Source: Rhodobacteraceae bacterium IMCC1335 (lineage in GTDB: Bacteria > Pseudomonadota > Alphaproteobacteria > Rhodobacterales > Rhodobacteraceae). From it: 64,000 nucleotides of DNA. A program made the position numbers and the translations under genes. Where the stretch lies: contig CP046864.1 in the NCBI GenBank assembly GCA_039640495.1, forward strand, positions 3,583,001 to 3,647,000. The letters are read 5' to 3'. Below are positions 30,269 to 39,265 of this stretch, in pieces. How positions within the stretch are numbered: the first letter of the stretch is position 1; the number at the start of each line of letters is the position of its first letter. Below the pieces are notes generated by a model, which did not search any database, was not told the origin of the DNA, and worked only from the letters and a program-made list of their open reading frames with translations.

Positions 30269-30874
30269 TTAGCCGTCAGGCTGGGTATCAAGCATAGATT
30301 TGCGCTGTGAAAAACGGTGATACCAAGCGCTTAATCGGTCGCGCCCGTTGCGCCAAGCCCGCGCCTCATGGCGGAAATCAAGATAACCTAAGCTGCAGGC
30401 CAACGCCAATTGCCCCATATTTACCGGCCCATCTAGCGCAGAGAAATCCCCCGAATTTAATGCATCAAGGGCTTGCGCAACTTTTGCCCATTGGGCTTCG
30501 ATCCAGCCGGGCGATTGCTCATGCGCGGCGCGCAGGCGCAGTTCATAGACCATCGAAACGGCCGATTCTGCTATGCCATCGGCCAAGGCTTCCAGAGTCA
30601 GCACATCCCATAAAGTTTCTTTGGGATAAAAATTGCTGCCTGCAAAATCATCCAAATAGCGGCAAATCACCCGGCTATCGAACAATGCCCCGCCATCTTC
30701 TGTGATCAAAGTGGGCAGTTTGGCAAGCGGGTTTGCGGCTTTCAAATCTGCAGCGCTGTTAAAGGCCGTGGTTTGCACGGTTTTTAAAGCGATTTTCTCT
30801 GTCAGTCCGGTTTCATGCATCAAGACATAGACTTTGCGGGCAAAGGGCGAGGCGGCCGAAAAAATCAATTGCAT
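30269..30874 (-). CDS. glutathione S-transferase family protein
   Basis: 201 residues with an N-terminal thioredoxin-like GST domain (QLIFSAASPFARKVYVLMHETGL; ANPLAKLPTLITEDGGALFDSRVICRYLD). The conserved cis-Pro of KLPTL and the D-S glutathione-binding pair are present. The C-terminal domain is all-helical. The substrate is unknown. The start at 30874 is taken because it is the GST start; the upstream in-frame ATG at 30904 lacks homology. It is convergent with carB. Confidence 0.85.
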   Translation of the reverse strand: MQLIFSAASPFARKVYVLMHETGLTEKIALKTVQTTAFNSAADLKAANPLAKLPTLITEDGGALFDSRVICRYLDDFAGSNFYPKETLWDVLTLEALADGIAESAVSMVYELRLRAAHEQSPGWIEAQWAKVAQALDALNSGDFSALDGPVNMGQLALACSLGYLDFRHEARAWRNGRDRLSAWYHRFSQRKSMLDTQPDG

Positions 30875-31063
30875 GGTAAATTTGCCTTTACGTAAACATT
30901 TCACCGCAAGCTAACGCTCGGCTGACCGCTTTTCCAGCGCTATTTGCGCTTTACCTATTAAATGCGCAGCCAAGATTGCGCCAGCGTTCCAGAGGCGTAG
31001 ATGCACCGCGCCGGATTATTCATTTCGATCAGCTCGGGCCAAACCTTTTTGAAGCATATCCTA

Positions 31064-31714
31064 TTATTTAGACGTGGCGCTTGGCTGGCTTGGGAACAGC
31101 GTTGGGGGATCGCCGTCTTGCCATTTGGGATATTTTTGCATCACAAGATGAAATGCATCAGAGCTTAGAAAGCCCTCGAGCCAGCGTTGCAAATAGGGCC
31201 ATGGCTGGGCGTCGAACCAGGCTCTATCGATAAAGGCAAATTGGCGCACGAAAGGCAATATCGCGCTATCTGCCAAGGTTGCGCTGGGCCCGAATAAGAA
31301 CCCTGCCTGCAGCTGCTCGTTTAAGAGTTGTAAAAATTCGCTGGCGATCTGGCGATTTTTTAGCGGATCATCTTGGGGAAAGCGGTTGGGGTATTTTGTA
31401 CGATCTAATGCGGCTTTAAACGCTCCGTCATTCTGGTCAATCAGCGCATAACCTGCATCGGGCATTTTTAGCCAGCCCTGTGGGTCATTTTGCCTTAACG
31501 CCCAGATCATAATATCAAGGCTTTCATCAATCACAAAATTGTCATGCTGCAGACAGGGCACGCTTTGGCTGGGCGAAATAGATAAAAAAGCGGGCGCTTT
31601 GTCGCGCAAAACGATCTCGCGCAGGTCTGTAGAAATGGCAGAGACCTGCAGCGCAAGCCGGGCACGGATGGCATAGGGGCAACGCCGAAAACTATATAGA
31701 ATGGGCAGGGTCAT
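31064..31714 (-). CDS. glutathione S-transferase-like protein
   Basis: 216-residue GST-like protein. The N-terminal YSFRRCPYAIRARLAL carries a CPYA glutaredoxin-like active-site Cys, followed by PSQSVPCLQHDNFVIDESLDIMIWAL. The helical C-terminal domain contains LADSAILPFVRQFAFID. It lies directly downstream of mtaB and could be co-transcribed with it. An in-frame ATG at 31729 is an alternative start; neither has a good ribosome-binding site. The substrate is unknown. Confidence 0.82.
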   Translation of the reverse strand: MTLPILYSFRRCPYAIRARLALQVSAISTDLREIVLRDKAPAFLSISPSQSVPCLQHDNFVIDESLDIMIWALRQNDPQGWLKMPDAGYALIDQNDGAFKAALDRTKYPNRFPQDDPLKNRQIASEFLQLLNEQLQAGFLFGPSATLADSAILPFVRQFAFIDRAWFDAQPWPYLQRWLEGFLSSDAFHLVMQKYPKWQDGDPPTLFPSQPSATSK

Positions 31715-31739
31715 CCGAGCGCGGTGCATCTGGGGGCCA

Positions 31740-32996
31740 TCAGGCGACCAGCTGTTGGTTCCGCATGCCGATGATTTTTGCGGATATAATGCACCCTTCG
31801 GCTTGCGGTGTCGAAAACACCACTTCGGTGAATTGTTCGGTGCGCCCCATTGAGGGGTTTTCCATCAAGATTGCATGGGTTTTACCATATTGGGCTTTGA
31901 GATGCGCCGCAACTTTTTGCGAACCAAGCGCGCGCAATTTGGCGGCGCGGTGTTTTATATCTGGGCCTTTCACTGCCGGCATTTTCGCCGCTGGCGTGCC
32001 CTCTCGGCTGGAATAAGGGAAAACATGCAGCCAGGTTAAATCACATTCTTCCACCAGTTTCAGCGAGTTGGCAAAATGCGCTTCGGTTTCGGTTGGAAAA
32101 CCCGCAATGATATCTGCGCCAAATGTGATATTGGGGCGCAGTTTGCGCGCCGTTTCGCAAAATGCGATGGCATCATCGCGCAGATGGCGCCGCTTCATGC
32201 GCTTTAAAATCAAATCATCGCCATGTTGCAGGCTAAGATGCAAATGCGGCATTAAGCGCGATTCAGTGGCGATCGCAGTCAGCAGATTTTCATCCACTTC
32301 AATGCTGTCAATGCTGCTGATCCGCAACCGTGGCAAATCGGGAACAAGCTTTAAGATGCGCATCACCAGATCGCCCAGTTTTGGGGCGCTGGGTAAATCG
32401 GCCCCCCAGCTCGTGAGATCAACGCCGGTTAAAACAACTTCATTATAGCCTTTATCCACCAACCGCTTGATTTGTTCGATCACCACGCCGGCGGGTACGG
32501 ATCGCGAATTGCCGCGCCCAAAGGGAATGATACAAAACGTGCAGCGGTGATCACAGCCGTTTTGAACCTGTACATAAGCCCTTGCCCGTGTGGCAAAGCC
32601 ATCAATCAAATGACCCGCGGTTTCGGTCACCGACATGATATCGTCGACTTTGACTTTTTCGGTATCCCCGATCAGATCCCCGACCATAGCCGACCATGTC
32701 GCCGCCTGCATTTTTTCATTATTGCCGATCACGGCGTTTACTTCGGGCATCTGTGCAAAGCTGTCTGGATCAATTTGCGCCGCGCATCCGGTCACGATCA
32801 CTTTTGAGGCCGGATTTTCACGCCGCAACCGCCGTATTTCCTGGCGCGATTTGCGAACTGCCTCAGCAGTGACCGCGCAGGTATTCACAATCACCGCATC
32901 TCCCAAGCTGGCGTGTTCGGCCAAGGCGCGCATTGCTTCTGATTCATAGGCATTTAACCGGCAACCCAATGTGGTGATTTTTGGCGCTTGGCTCAT
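31740..32996 (-). CDS. mtaB: tRNA t6A37 methylthiotransferase MtaB
   Basis: Radical-SAM enzyme of 418 residues converting t6A to ms2t6A at position 37 of ANN-decoding tRNAs. The N-terminal UPF0004 domain includes TLGCRLNAYESEAMR, with further cluster Cys residues at VNTCAVTAEAVRKSRQ and VTGCAAQ. The radical-SAM Cys triad is CDHRCTFCIIPFGRG. A C-terminal TRAM-like region follows. The start overlaps the dapF stop by 4 bases (ATGA), so translation is coupled. Confidence 0.94.
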   Translation of the reverse strand: MSQAPKITTLGCRLNAYESEAMRALAEHASLGDAVIVNTCAVTAEAVRKSRQEIRRLRRENPASKVIVTGCAAQIDPDSFAQMPEVNAVIGNNEKMQAATWSAMVGDLIGDTEKVKVDDIMSVTETAGHLIDGFATRARAYVQVQNGCDHRCTFCIIPFGRGNSRSVPAGVVIEQIKRLVDKGYNEVVLTGVDLTSWGADLPSAPKLGDLVMRILKLVPDLPRLRISSIDSIEVDENLLTAIATESRLMPHLHLSLQHGDDLILKRMKRRHLRDDAIAFCETARKLRPNITFGADIIAGFPTETEAHFANSLKLVEECDLTWLHVFPYSSREGTPAAKMPAVKGPDIKHRAAKLRALGSQKVAAHLKAQYGKTHAILMENPSMGRTEQFTEVVFSTPQAEGCIISAKIIGMRNQQLVA

Positions 32997-33826
32997 TGCA
33001 GGCTGTCCAGAAATTGAGTGGTTAAATGACCTGAAAAGACATGCATGGTCGGCCCCGTTAGCCAGACCCCATCTTCACGCCAATCGATCTGTAAGCTGCC
33101 CCCATCCACGTCAATTTTAACGCTGCGTCCCGTCAAGCCGCGGCGCGCGGCCGCCACGGCTGTGGCGCAAGACGAAGAGCCAGAGGCAAGCGTGACCCCG
33201 ACGCCGCGTTCCCAGACGCGCATTCGGATGTGATCTTTGCCAATCACCTGCGCAAATTGTACATTCGTGCGTTCGGGGAAAAGGGGATGATGTTCGATCG
33301 GTGCTGCATCCGCTTCTAGGTTGATTGCGGCGATATCCTCGACAAAAAAGGTACAATGCGGATTACCCATACCTGTTGCGCTTGGGTCTCCTTTGATTGG
33401 CAAAACAAGCGTGTCCATCGCTTCGGAAAGCGGAATATCCTGCCACGCGAGCAGCGGCTGCCCCATATTTATCGAGACAAAACCATCGGATGATTTTTCC
33501 GCGCGCAAGGCGCCGCGATCCGTTGTGAGATGCAAGCTGGATTTTTCGAGCTCATCCATCAAATATCGCGCGATGCAGCGGGTTGCATTGCCGCAGGCTG
33601 CCGAAACCGAGCCATCAGCGTTGAAAAACCGTAAATGGGCATCGCCAGTGCCGCTTTCTATGACGGCGAGCTGGTCAAAGCCTACGCCACGATGACGGTC
33701 GGCCAAACCGGTAATCAATGTGGCAGGCAAATCTAAAGCGGCCTTGCGCCAATCCAGGATCACAAAGTCATTTCCAAGACCGTGCATTTTTAAAAACGGC
33801 CAGTTAGGGGTCAGCGATTTGTTCAT
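32993..33826 (-). CDS. dapF: diaminopimelate epimerase
   Basis: 277-residue PLP-independent epimerase converting LL- to meso-diaminopimelate for lysine and peptidoglycan. Both catalytic Cys motifs are intact: SAACGNATRC near residue 80 and GSSSCATAVAAARRG near residue 220. N-terminal MHGLGNDFVILD is the family start. First gene of dapF-mtaB(-gst). It is divergent from the tRNA-Lys gene. Confidence 0.95.
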   Translation of the reverse strand: MNKSLTPNWPFLKMHGLGNDFVILDWRKAALDLPATLITGLADRHRGVGFDQLAVIESGTGDAHLRFFNADGSVSAACGNATRCIARYLMDELEKSSLHLTTDRGALRAEKSSDGFVSINMGQPLLAWQDIPLSEAMDTLVLPIKGDPSATGMGNPHCTFFVEDIAAINLEADAAPIEHHPLFPERTNVQFAQVIGKDHIRMRVWERGVGVTLASGSSSCATAVAAARRGLTGRSVKIDVDGGSLQIDWREDGVWLTGPTMHVFSGHLTTQFLDSLQ

Positions 33827-33932
33827 GAGCGAGGATATATCTCGCTCAGAGCAATGAATCCATAGATTGCGAGTTTTTCTTTGTTTTCGGGGTTGACCAC
33901 ACCGCGCGGTGTTTTTAAGTAAGCCGCTTAGT

Positions 33933-34008
33933 GGGCCGTTAGCTCAGTTGGTAGAGCAACTGACTTTTAATCAGTAGGTCGATGGTTCGAACCCATCACG
34001 GCTCACCA
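33933..34008 (+). tRNA. tRNA-Lys (anticodon UUU)
   Basis: 76-nt cloverleaf with encoded CCA. The acceptor stem GGGCCGT pairs with ACGGCTC (one G-T pair). The D-arm is GCTCAGTTGGTAGAGC, the anticodon stem ACTGA/TCAGT with loop CTTTTAA (anticodon TTT at 33966-33968), and the T-arm GATGGTTCGAACCCATC. The region after its 3' end is accessory in character, as expected for an integration site. Confidence 0.98.
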
Positions 34009-34807
34009 ATAAAAACAAGGGTTTAGTGGGAATTTTACTGGATACAATATTGTTTCGGGTTCCATATGGGTTCCAAAAACATACCCGTTTGCAAGTAGGT
34101 CCGACTTTAATAGGAAGGTTAAGACGATCCAAAGCATACACCTAATTTCGAATTAAAGTCTTGTTTAGTTTCGTAGCTATGGCGCAGCGTCTGATATGCA
34201 GATATTTGACCGCTGAAAAGTAGGGGTTACTCCACCTAATCCTTACAGTTGAGCCTCAGGCCCCCGCGTCTCGGACCACGGGCCTTAAGTGTTAGCGTTG
34301 TAAATTCATTGGAGCGGGATTTTGTTGGGGGAGGGTACAGCTATGTTAACGCCTCAATTTCAAGCGAAACCGCGCCGCCGCTCTTAGTGAGTGGCGCCAA
34401 ATATTAGCGCATAGATTCAGGCTGCGCTAGCAATCTGATGCGAGTTCTCATTCGTCTGGCAGCACCCATGGGACCGTTGGTTTGGGATATTCCATGATGG
34501 CAGCGACGAAGGTACGAAAGAAACGCGAAGCCGGAAGAAGGATATGTATTCCGGTGTTTAACGCGACGTAGTGAGCCTCCCCATTTGAACTGGTCCACCA
34601 CTATGTTTAGGAAACGGAGGACTGAGAAATGGAGCTGGAATCTCTAAGGTTGTATTTCCGACGCTAAGAGACTATATCAGATGAACGAAAGTTGTTGTTC
34701 TCTGCAGCATAGGCCCAACAGCCTGCCAAAGCGGATCACAATCCTTTACCATGAAAATTGAGCAGTCAGGTCCTGTAGCAGGGATCTGATGTTTGGGAAG
34801 GTCGCCG
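34009..34807. other. 800-bp decayed sequence abutting the tRNA
   Basis: No intact gene. Right after CCA there is a stretch with repeated GGGTTCC/TGGGTTCC words, a style often found just upstream of tyrosine-integrase genes beside tRNAs, but no integrase remains. On the minus strand, near 34440-34610, one frame gives the plausible but unidentified peptide SSNGEAHYVALNTGIHILL followed by stops. Overall it looks like eroded mobile-element DNA. Confidence 0.5.
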
Positions 34808-35050
34808 ATGTTAGCGCGCACGACAACTTCAGTTGTGACATTTCTTCATCCGTTTGTGGTCGCGGGATACACCGATGAACTGCCCGCGGGCGAATATGAA
34901 GTGTTGGCAGATGACGAAGTCATGTAAAGCTACAGTTTTGCGGCGTATCGATGGACCGCGACGTTTCTATTGATCAATTGGCACGCAGGAAAGTCAGAGC
35001 TGCGCGCAGTTGATCAGCGTGACCTGGAGTTGGTACTGGCGCAGGATTAG
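34808..35050 (+). pseudogene. small conserved hypothetical gene broken by a nonsense codon
   Basis: An 81-codon frame begins at ATG 34808 and reads VTFLHPFVVAGYTDELPAGE then YEVLADDEVM. It is interrupted by TAA at 34925-34927 (codon 40) and continues in the same frame with YSFAAYRWTATFLL and LRAVDQRDLELVLAQD to a TAG at 35048. The two halves together look like one short conserved alphaproteobacterial protein of unknown function, so the internal stop is read as a disabling mutation. Confidence 0.65.
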
Positions 35051-35115
35051 GCCAACACAAACACTAACGTAGTCAAAAATAGTGCGGCGGCGCTTTCTCC
35101 GTCAGAGGATCAAAA

Positions 35116-35469
35116 ATGACATTTCCAGAATGGACAAAACCCGGTGTTTACGGCGCCTTGGTTGGCGCAGTTACTGTCTCTATTTTTGGCTTCACCTGGG
35201 GCGGCTGGACAACTGTAGGCAGTGCAGACGAGATGGCCCGAAGCTTTGCTGCTGACGAAGTTACATTGGCGATGGTGCCCGTTTGCCTAAATCTGTCAGA
35301 GGCTGATACGGAACGCACTACAAAACTGGCAGCACTTCAAGAAGCTTCAAGCTTTCAGCAGCGCAAAGCCATGATGGAAACTGGCTGGGCTACTTTGCCG
35401 GGCACTGATACCCCAAGCCGGGATCTGGCAGACGCGTGTCTTGCGAGGCTTGAGTTGGATGGATCGTAA
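35116..35469 (+). CDS. small membrane-anchored hypothetical protein
   Basis: 117 residues with one hydrophobic segment near the N-terminus (about residues 11-32, VYGALVGAVTVSIFGFTWGG), then a soluble, probably periplasmic, part with two Cys (CLNLSEADTER and DACLARLEL). The family was not identified, but the sequence has the look of a widely conserved alphaproteobacterial hypothetical. The ribosome-binding site AGAGGA sits 6-7 bases before the ATG. It lies 70 bases upstream of the Cys-repeat gene on the same strand. Confidence 0.7.
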   Translation: MTFPEWTKPGVYGALVGAVTVSIFGFTWGGWTTVGSADEMARSFAADEVTLAMVPVCLNLSEADTERTTKLAALQEASSFQQRKAMMETGWATLPGTDTPSRDLADACLARLELDGS

Positions 35470-35539
35470 ATCACAGTTAACGGAGCCGCGACCCCCGCAA
35501 TCTAATATTGCACATATCGCAACGGACATACCAACGATC

Positions 35540-36298
35540 ATGGCCCCAGTTATTGGGTCGATTATTGCAATCCTGCTGTTAGCCCTACCAGCATTTGCCC
35601 AAACCGCCGCTCAGCCAATGCCTGAGAACGCCAGTGCCAAAAGTTACGGTGACGGTTGGGAATGTAATATTGGATTCCGGCTGAACGAAAATGACTGCGT
35701 CGCTGTGATTGTGCCGCAAAACGCATACGAAACGAACCGGTCCTACGGTTCCGGATGGGAATGTCTGCATGGGTTTCGCAGTATTGATAAAACTGCATGT
35801 GTTGCAGTAGATGTGCCTGAATATGGATATTTGGACCCGTCAGGCGAACGGTGGCGTTGTTTGCGCGGCTTCATCAAGGTTGATGACACGTGTCAGGAGA
35901 TCATCCTGCCAGCGAATGCATACTTGGCAGATGCCTCATATGGCTCGACGTGGACGTGCGAACGTGGGTTCGAAGTAACTGGCGACCTGTGTACTGCCAT
36001 TGCGGTTCCGGCCAACGCCTATCTGAATGGGTCAGGATACGGTCAGCCGTGGACATGCGAGCGTGGCTTCCTTGAAAACAACGGTCTGTGCGAAGCCGTC
36101 GTGATGCCTGCAAATGCATTTTTCGACGACGCAACCTACGGCACAGGGTGGAAATGTGCTCGTGGATACGCCGCGTCTGGCGAGACATGCGACTTGATCG
36201 ACGTTCCCGAATACGCGCATCTGGACAGGTCAGGTAACCGTTGGGAGTGCAATAAGAACTTCCAAAAATCAAAGGGGCTGTGCGTGCTTAACGACTAG
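35540..36298 (+). CDS. secreted Cys-rich protein with seven tandem ~33-residue repeats
   Basis: 252 residues. A signal peptide (MAPVIGSIIAILLLALPAFAQT) is clear and fixes the ATG at 35540 rather than the longer frame from 35441. The mature part is seven repeats of about 33 residues with the pattern W-x-C-x2-G-F, about nine residues, C-x2-I-x-V-P-x-N-A-Y; the last repeat is shortened. Each repeat has two Cys that could form one disulfide, implying an exported, rigid, repeat-built protein. Repeats 2 and 6 share the variant VPEYGYL/VPEYAHL. The family was not recognised and the function is unknown. It precedes the DUF1611-racemase pair by 83 bases. Confidence 0.75.
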   Translation: MAPVIGSIIAILLLALPAFAQTAAQPMPENASAKSYGDGWECNIGFRLNENDCVAVIVPQNAYETNRSYGSGWECLHGFRSIDKTACVAVDVPEYGYLDPSGERWRCLRGFIKVDDTCQEIILPANAYLADASYGSTWTCERGFEVTGDLCTAIAVPANAYLNGSGYGQPWTCERGFLENNGLCEAVVMPANAFFDDATYGTGWKCARGYAASGETCDLIDVPEYAHLDRSGNRWECNKNFQKSKGLCVLND

Positions 36299-36381
36299 GC
36301 GCAAAGCACGGCAACACAGACTTCAAAATGCGCAGGTTGGGACAGTTCTGTCCTCCGTGTTGACCCAAAAAGGAAACTACA

Positions 36382-37581
36382 ATGGTAACCAAATTTGAAA
36401 CTGTCGACACCATCCGTCGTCCCATCAGAGGCGCGCAAGCGTCAGCAACGACCCACAGCGAACTCAAACATGTGGCTTCAATCACGCGGGCCACAGCGCC
36501 ACCATCGGCAGTCGTCTATTGCGAAGGGAACTTTGCGCAAATCGATGGCAAGACTGCGAATGGCCTTGTGCGCCATTCAGAGGCGTATCGCATCCTTTCT
36601 GTAATCGACAGCACCTATGGCGGACAAGACAGCGGATCCGTTCTCGACGATGTGATGAACCACATACCGATCTTTGGTCATCTGGATGCCGCAGTTGCCC
36701 ATGAATCCGTCATTCCTGATACGTTGATCTATGGGATGGCCCCCGCAACGGGGCGGCTTTCACCTGCGGATCGAGGCGTTGTTCTAGATGCGATTGCGCT
36801 TGGCATGAACATCGTGAGCGGGCTGCATGAGTATCTGAGCGACGACCATGAGATAGCCACTGCCGGATCCGAACGGAATGTCACGATACGGGACATCCGC
36901 AAGCCGAAACCCAGCAAAGACATGCGCCTGTTCGATGGCAGTGTCAGTAATGTCAAAGCTCTTCGAATTGCAGTTCTCGGCACGGATTGCGCCATTGGAA
37001 AGCGGACCACGGCAACCGTTTTGGCGCGCGCGCTGAATGCAAAGGGCATCAAGACGGTGCTTGTTTGTACCGGTCAAACAGGTCTAATGCAGGGTGCGAA
37101 ATACGGTATAGCAATGGATGCCGTACCGCCCCAGTTTTGCTGTGGCGAACTCGAAGGCGCGATTGTTGCAGCTTCTGAAGTTGAACAACCCGATGTTATT
37201 TTAATCGAAGGTCAAGGCGCACTGAGCCATCCCGCATTCTGCGCATCCGCTTTTATCCTGCGCGGTAGCCAGCCAGACGCTGTCATCCTTCAATACGCCC
37301 CTAAACGCGCCCATCGCTGCGACTTTCCCAATATGCCAATGCCTTCCCCGGCTAGTGAGATCGCCCTGATCGAATCCTTTGCTGATACAAAGGTCATCTG
37401 TATCACGCTCAATCACGAGGGGATGTCTGAGGCCGAAATCACCGACACCATCGCAGCACAATCACAGCAACTCGGAGTTCCTGTGACGGATGCATTGGCC
37501 CGACCGGCTGCACATTTGCTTGCGATGGTGGTGGCTGCATACCCCAGTTTGACGCAAGTGCCTTCGATGGCCGCGACATGA
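36382..37581 (+). CDS. DUF1611 (DgcN-like) P-loop N-acyltransferase
   Basis: 399 residues. The DUF1611 N-terminal Rossmann-like domain includes ARTIHE-type counterpart segments such as SGLHEYLSDD near residue 146. The C-terminal P-loop domain has Walker-A-like GTDCAIGKRTT at residues 200-210, and EGQGALSHP near residue 276. Characterised relatives (DgcN) acetylate D-glutamate before racemisation. The protein is longer than the usual ~335 residues, with an extra N-terminus. AAAGGAA precedes the ATG. The stop overlaps the following racemase gene by 4 bases, so the two products probably act in one pathway. The substrate is inferred to be an amino acid but not known. Confidence 0.8.
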   Translation: MVTKFETVDTIRRPIRGAQASATTHSELKHVASITRATAPPSAVVYCEGNFAQIDGKTANGLVRHSEAYRILSVIDSTYGGQDSGSVLDDVMNHIPIFGHLDAAVAHESVIPDTLIYGMAPATGRLSPADRGVVLDAIALGMNIVSGLHEYLSDDHEIATAGSERNVTIRDIRKPKPSKDMRLFDGSVSNVKALRIAVLGTDCAIGKRTTATVLARALNAKGIKTVLVCTGQTGLMQGAKYGIAMDAVPPQFCCGELEGAIVAASEVEQPDVILIEGQGALSHPAFCASAFILRGSQPDAVILQYAPKRAHRCDFPNMPMPSPASEIALIESFADTKVICITLNHEGMSEAEITDTIAAQSQQLGVPVTDALARPAAHLLAMVVAAYPSLTQVPSMAAT

Positions 37582-38663
37582 GCTGCCCACGCATCGAAGT
37601 GGATCTACGCAAGATACGTCGCAACACGCAAACCGTCACTCGGCGTTTAGGTCCGCGTGGAATCGGCGTCACCGGCGTCACCAAGGCTGTCTGCGGGCAT
37701 CCTGCAATCGGCCAAGCCATGCTCGACGGTGGCGCCTTGGGGCTTGCGGATGCCCGTATCAATAATGTGCAGAGGCTACGCCAAGCAGGCATTGCATGCT
37801 CGGTCACACTGATCCGGACGCCAATGTTAAGTCAAGCCGATGAGGTGGTTGGATGCTATGAAGTGAGCTATAACACAGAGATCGCTGTCATTGCGGCCTT
37901 GGCGTCTGCCGCCATCCGCAAAGATAAGGTTCACGGTATCATACTGATGGTCGAGCTGGGCGATCAGCGCGAAGGTATTTTACCCGAGAACGTGGCCGAA
38001 ATTGCGCAGCAGGTCATGATAATGCAAGGGGTAGCGTTGAAAGGCATAGGCGCAAACTTTGCCTGTTTGAGCGGGATCGCCCCCACTGCGTCTCAAATGG
38101 CCTCTCTTTGCGACCTCGCGAACGAAGTTGAGGGTGTGTGTGGTCCATTCATGAAAATTGTGTCCGGTGGCAACTCAGCAAACTTACCGTGGGCGCTTGG
38201 AGAACGAAACACTGGCCGCATCAACGACCTAAGACTGGGGGAGGCAATACTTCTGGGCATTGAACCGGTGTCTGGCGACCAGATTGACGGAATGCACACG
38301 GACGCCTTCACGCTTGTTGCTGAAGTTATTGAAACAGATGCAAAACCTGCACCTTTCCGCATTGCGCCCATCAGTGGCGTCACCACGCGCCTTATCCTCG
38401 CAATAGGGCATCAGGACACAGACATTTTGGGGCTTTCAATGCCTGTAGGACACACATTGATCGGTGCAACCAGCGATCATCTGGTCATCGGGACGAACCA
38501 ATCCGTGCTGAAGTTGGGATCCGAAGTGAGGTTTCAGATGGACTACAAAGCTTTGATGCATGCGATGGCCGCACCAGACATCGAAGTAAACCTGCTCCAT
38601 GATCAGCCCACAACACAATCGCGACAAATCCAGAGCAAGTCCGAACACCTTATGCTGGTTTGA
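37578..38663 (+). CDS. ornithine/alanine racemase-like PLP enzyme (fold type III)
   Basis: 361 residues of the alanine-racemase N-terminal barrel family, closest in style to clostridial ornithine racemase (Orr). The N-terminus PRIEVDLRKIRRNTQ leads to the PLP Lys K36 in GVTGVTKAVCG. Further family segments are ADARINNVQRLR, IILMVELGDQREGI, IVSGGNSANLPWAL, INDLRLGEAILLGIE and RLILAIGHQDTDI. It should racemise a basic or other amino acid. It is translationally coupled to the DUF1611 gene, a partner not usual for this racemase; DgcN enzymes normally pair with the enolase-fold DgcA. Confidence 0.82.
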   Translation: MSCPRIEVDLRKIRRNTQTVTRRLGPRGIGVTGVTKAVCGHPAIGQAMLDGGALGLADARINNVQRLRQAGIACSVTLIRTPMLSQADEVVGCYEVSYNTEIAVIAALASAAIRKDKVHGIILMVELGDQREGILPENVAEIAQQVMIMQGVALKGIGANFACLSGIAPTASQMASLCDLANEVEGVCGPFMKIVSGGNSANLPWALGERNTGRINDLRLGEAILLGIEPVSGDQIDGMHTDAFTLVAEVIETDAKPAPFRIAPISGVTTRLILAIGHQDTDILGLSMPVGHTLIGATSDHLVIGTNQSVLKLGSEVRFQMDYKALMHAMAAPDIEVNLLHDQPTTQSRQIQSKSEHLMLV

Positions 38664-38715
38664 AAACCTCCGCCTAGACGAACCAATCTCAAATCACAAA
38701 AAGGGAAACTGATAA

Positions 38716-38928
38716 ATGGCGAAGCTCACAAAAAAGAATGTATTTAAAGCGTATGATGCTAAACCAGAGAACAAAATGGACAAGACAACGCGTGTTGCCA
38801 GGAGGATGGTGGATGAAGATGCGGAAGAACGACAAGCTAAAATTACCCGACTTCGCAACGCCCGCCTCGAAAGAGAAGCAGATACACCACCAGAAACCAA
38901 AACTACATTAGTGCGCAAAACGCGTTGA
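38716..38928 (+). CDS. small basic hypothetical protein
   Basis: 70 residues, highly charged and helical (KKNVFKAYDAKPENKMDKTT, then a Lys/Arg/Glu-rich tail), with no hydrophobic segment. No family is named with confidence. It has a good ribosome-binding site (AAAGGGAA) and sits 53 bases after the racemase gene, so it may belong to that operon. DNA or RNA binding is possible from its charge but is not shown. Confidence 0.6.
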   Translation: MAKLTKKNVFKAYDAKPENKMDKTTRVARRMVDEDAEERQAKITRLRNARLEREADTPPETKTTLVRKTR

Positions 38929-38983
38929 TCTTGTGCCGCTCCCCAATTTCCTTATCGCCATCGATTCCGCTCAGGATAAATCC

Positions 38984-39265
38984 ATGACAAATTCAGAGCA
39001 AACTGCAGAAAAAATTCACTATATCTGCCAGACATATATTGAAACGAAGGCTGGGCGCAATGGGCAGGCAGGTCTCAAAATTGCCAAGCAATTTGAATAC
39101 TCCACAGCCTCGGAGGCACAAAACAGAGCCGAACGGGAAGCTCTATCAGAGGATTGCGCGGGAGCCGACGCCTACATGGTCATTGAGGACCCAAACAGCG
39201 GAGAAGTTGGATCGCCAAGTTTCCTTATAAGACTTGGCACTGTTCCGGAATTTGACGAATTCTAG
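38984..39265 (+). CDS. small conserved hypothetical protein
   Basis: 93 residues starting MTNSEQTAEKIHYICQTY, with the conserved-looking middle QAGLKIAKQFEYSTASEAQN and tail GEVGSPSFLIRLGTVPEF. The start at 38984 (after AGGATAAATCC) is preferred to the upstream frame at 38933. The protein is soluble with two Cys. It resembles a recurrent alphaproteobacterial hypothetical of unknown function. Last intact gene before the IS remnant. Confidence 0.6.
   Translation: MTNSEQTAEKIHYICQTYIETKAGRNGQAGLKIAKQFEYSTASEAQNRAEREALSEDCAGADAYMVIEDPNSGEVGSPSFLIRLGTVPEFDEF

Noticed and set aside
30905..31063. Protein-like minus-strand tail KKVWPELIEMNNPARC then IYASGTLAQSWLRI
   Set aside because: It reads like a C-terminus, but no start or upstream body exists in that frame because it runs into the GST gene. 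It is too short to call.
34404..34601. 65-codon minus-strand frame resembling a transposase tail
   Set aside because: The resemblance is vague. A different frame of the same strand looks equally protein-like, so neither was called.
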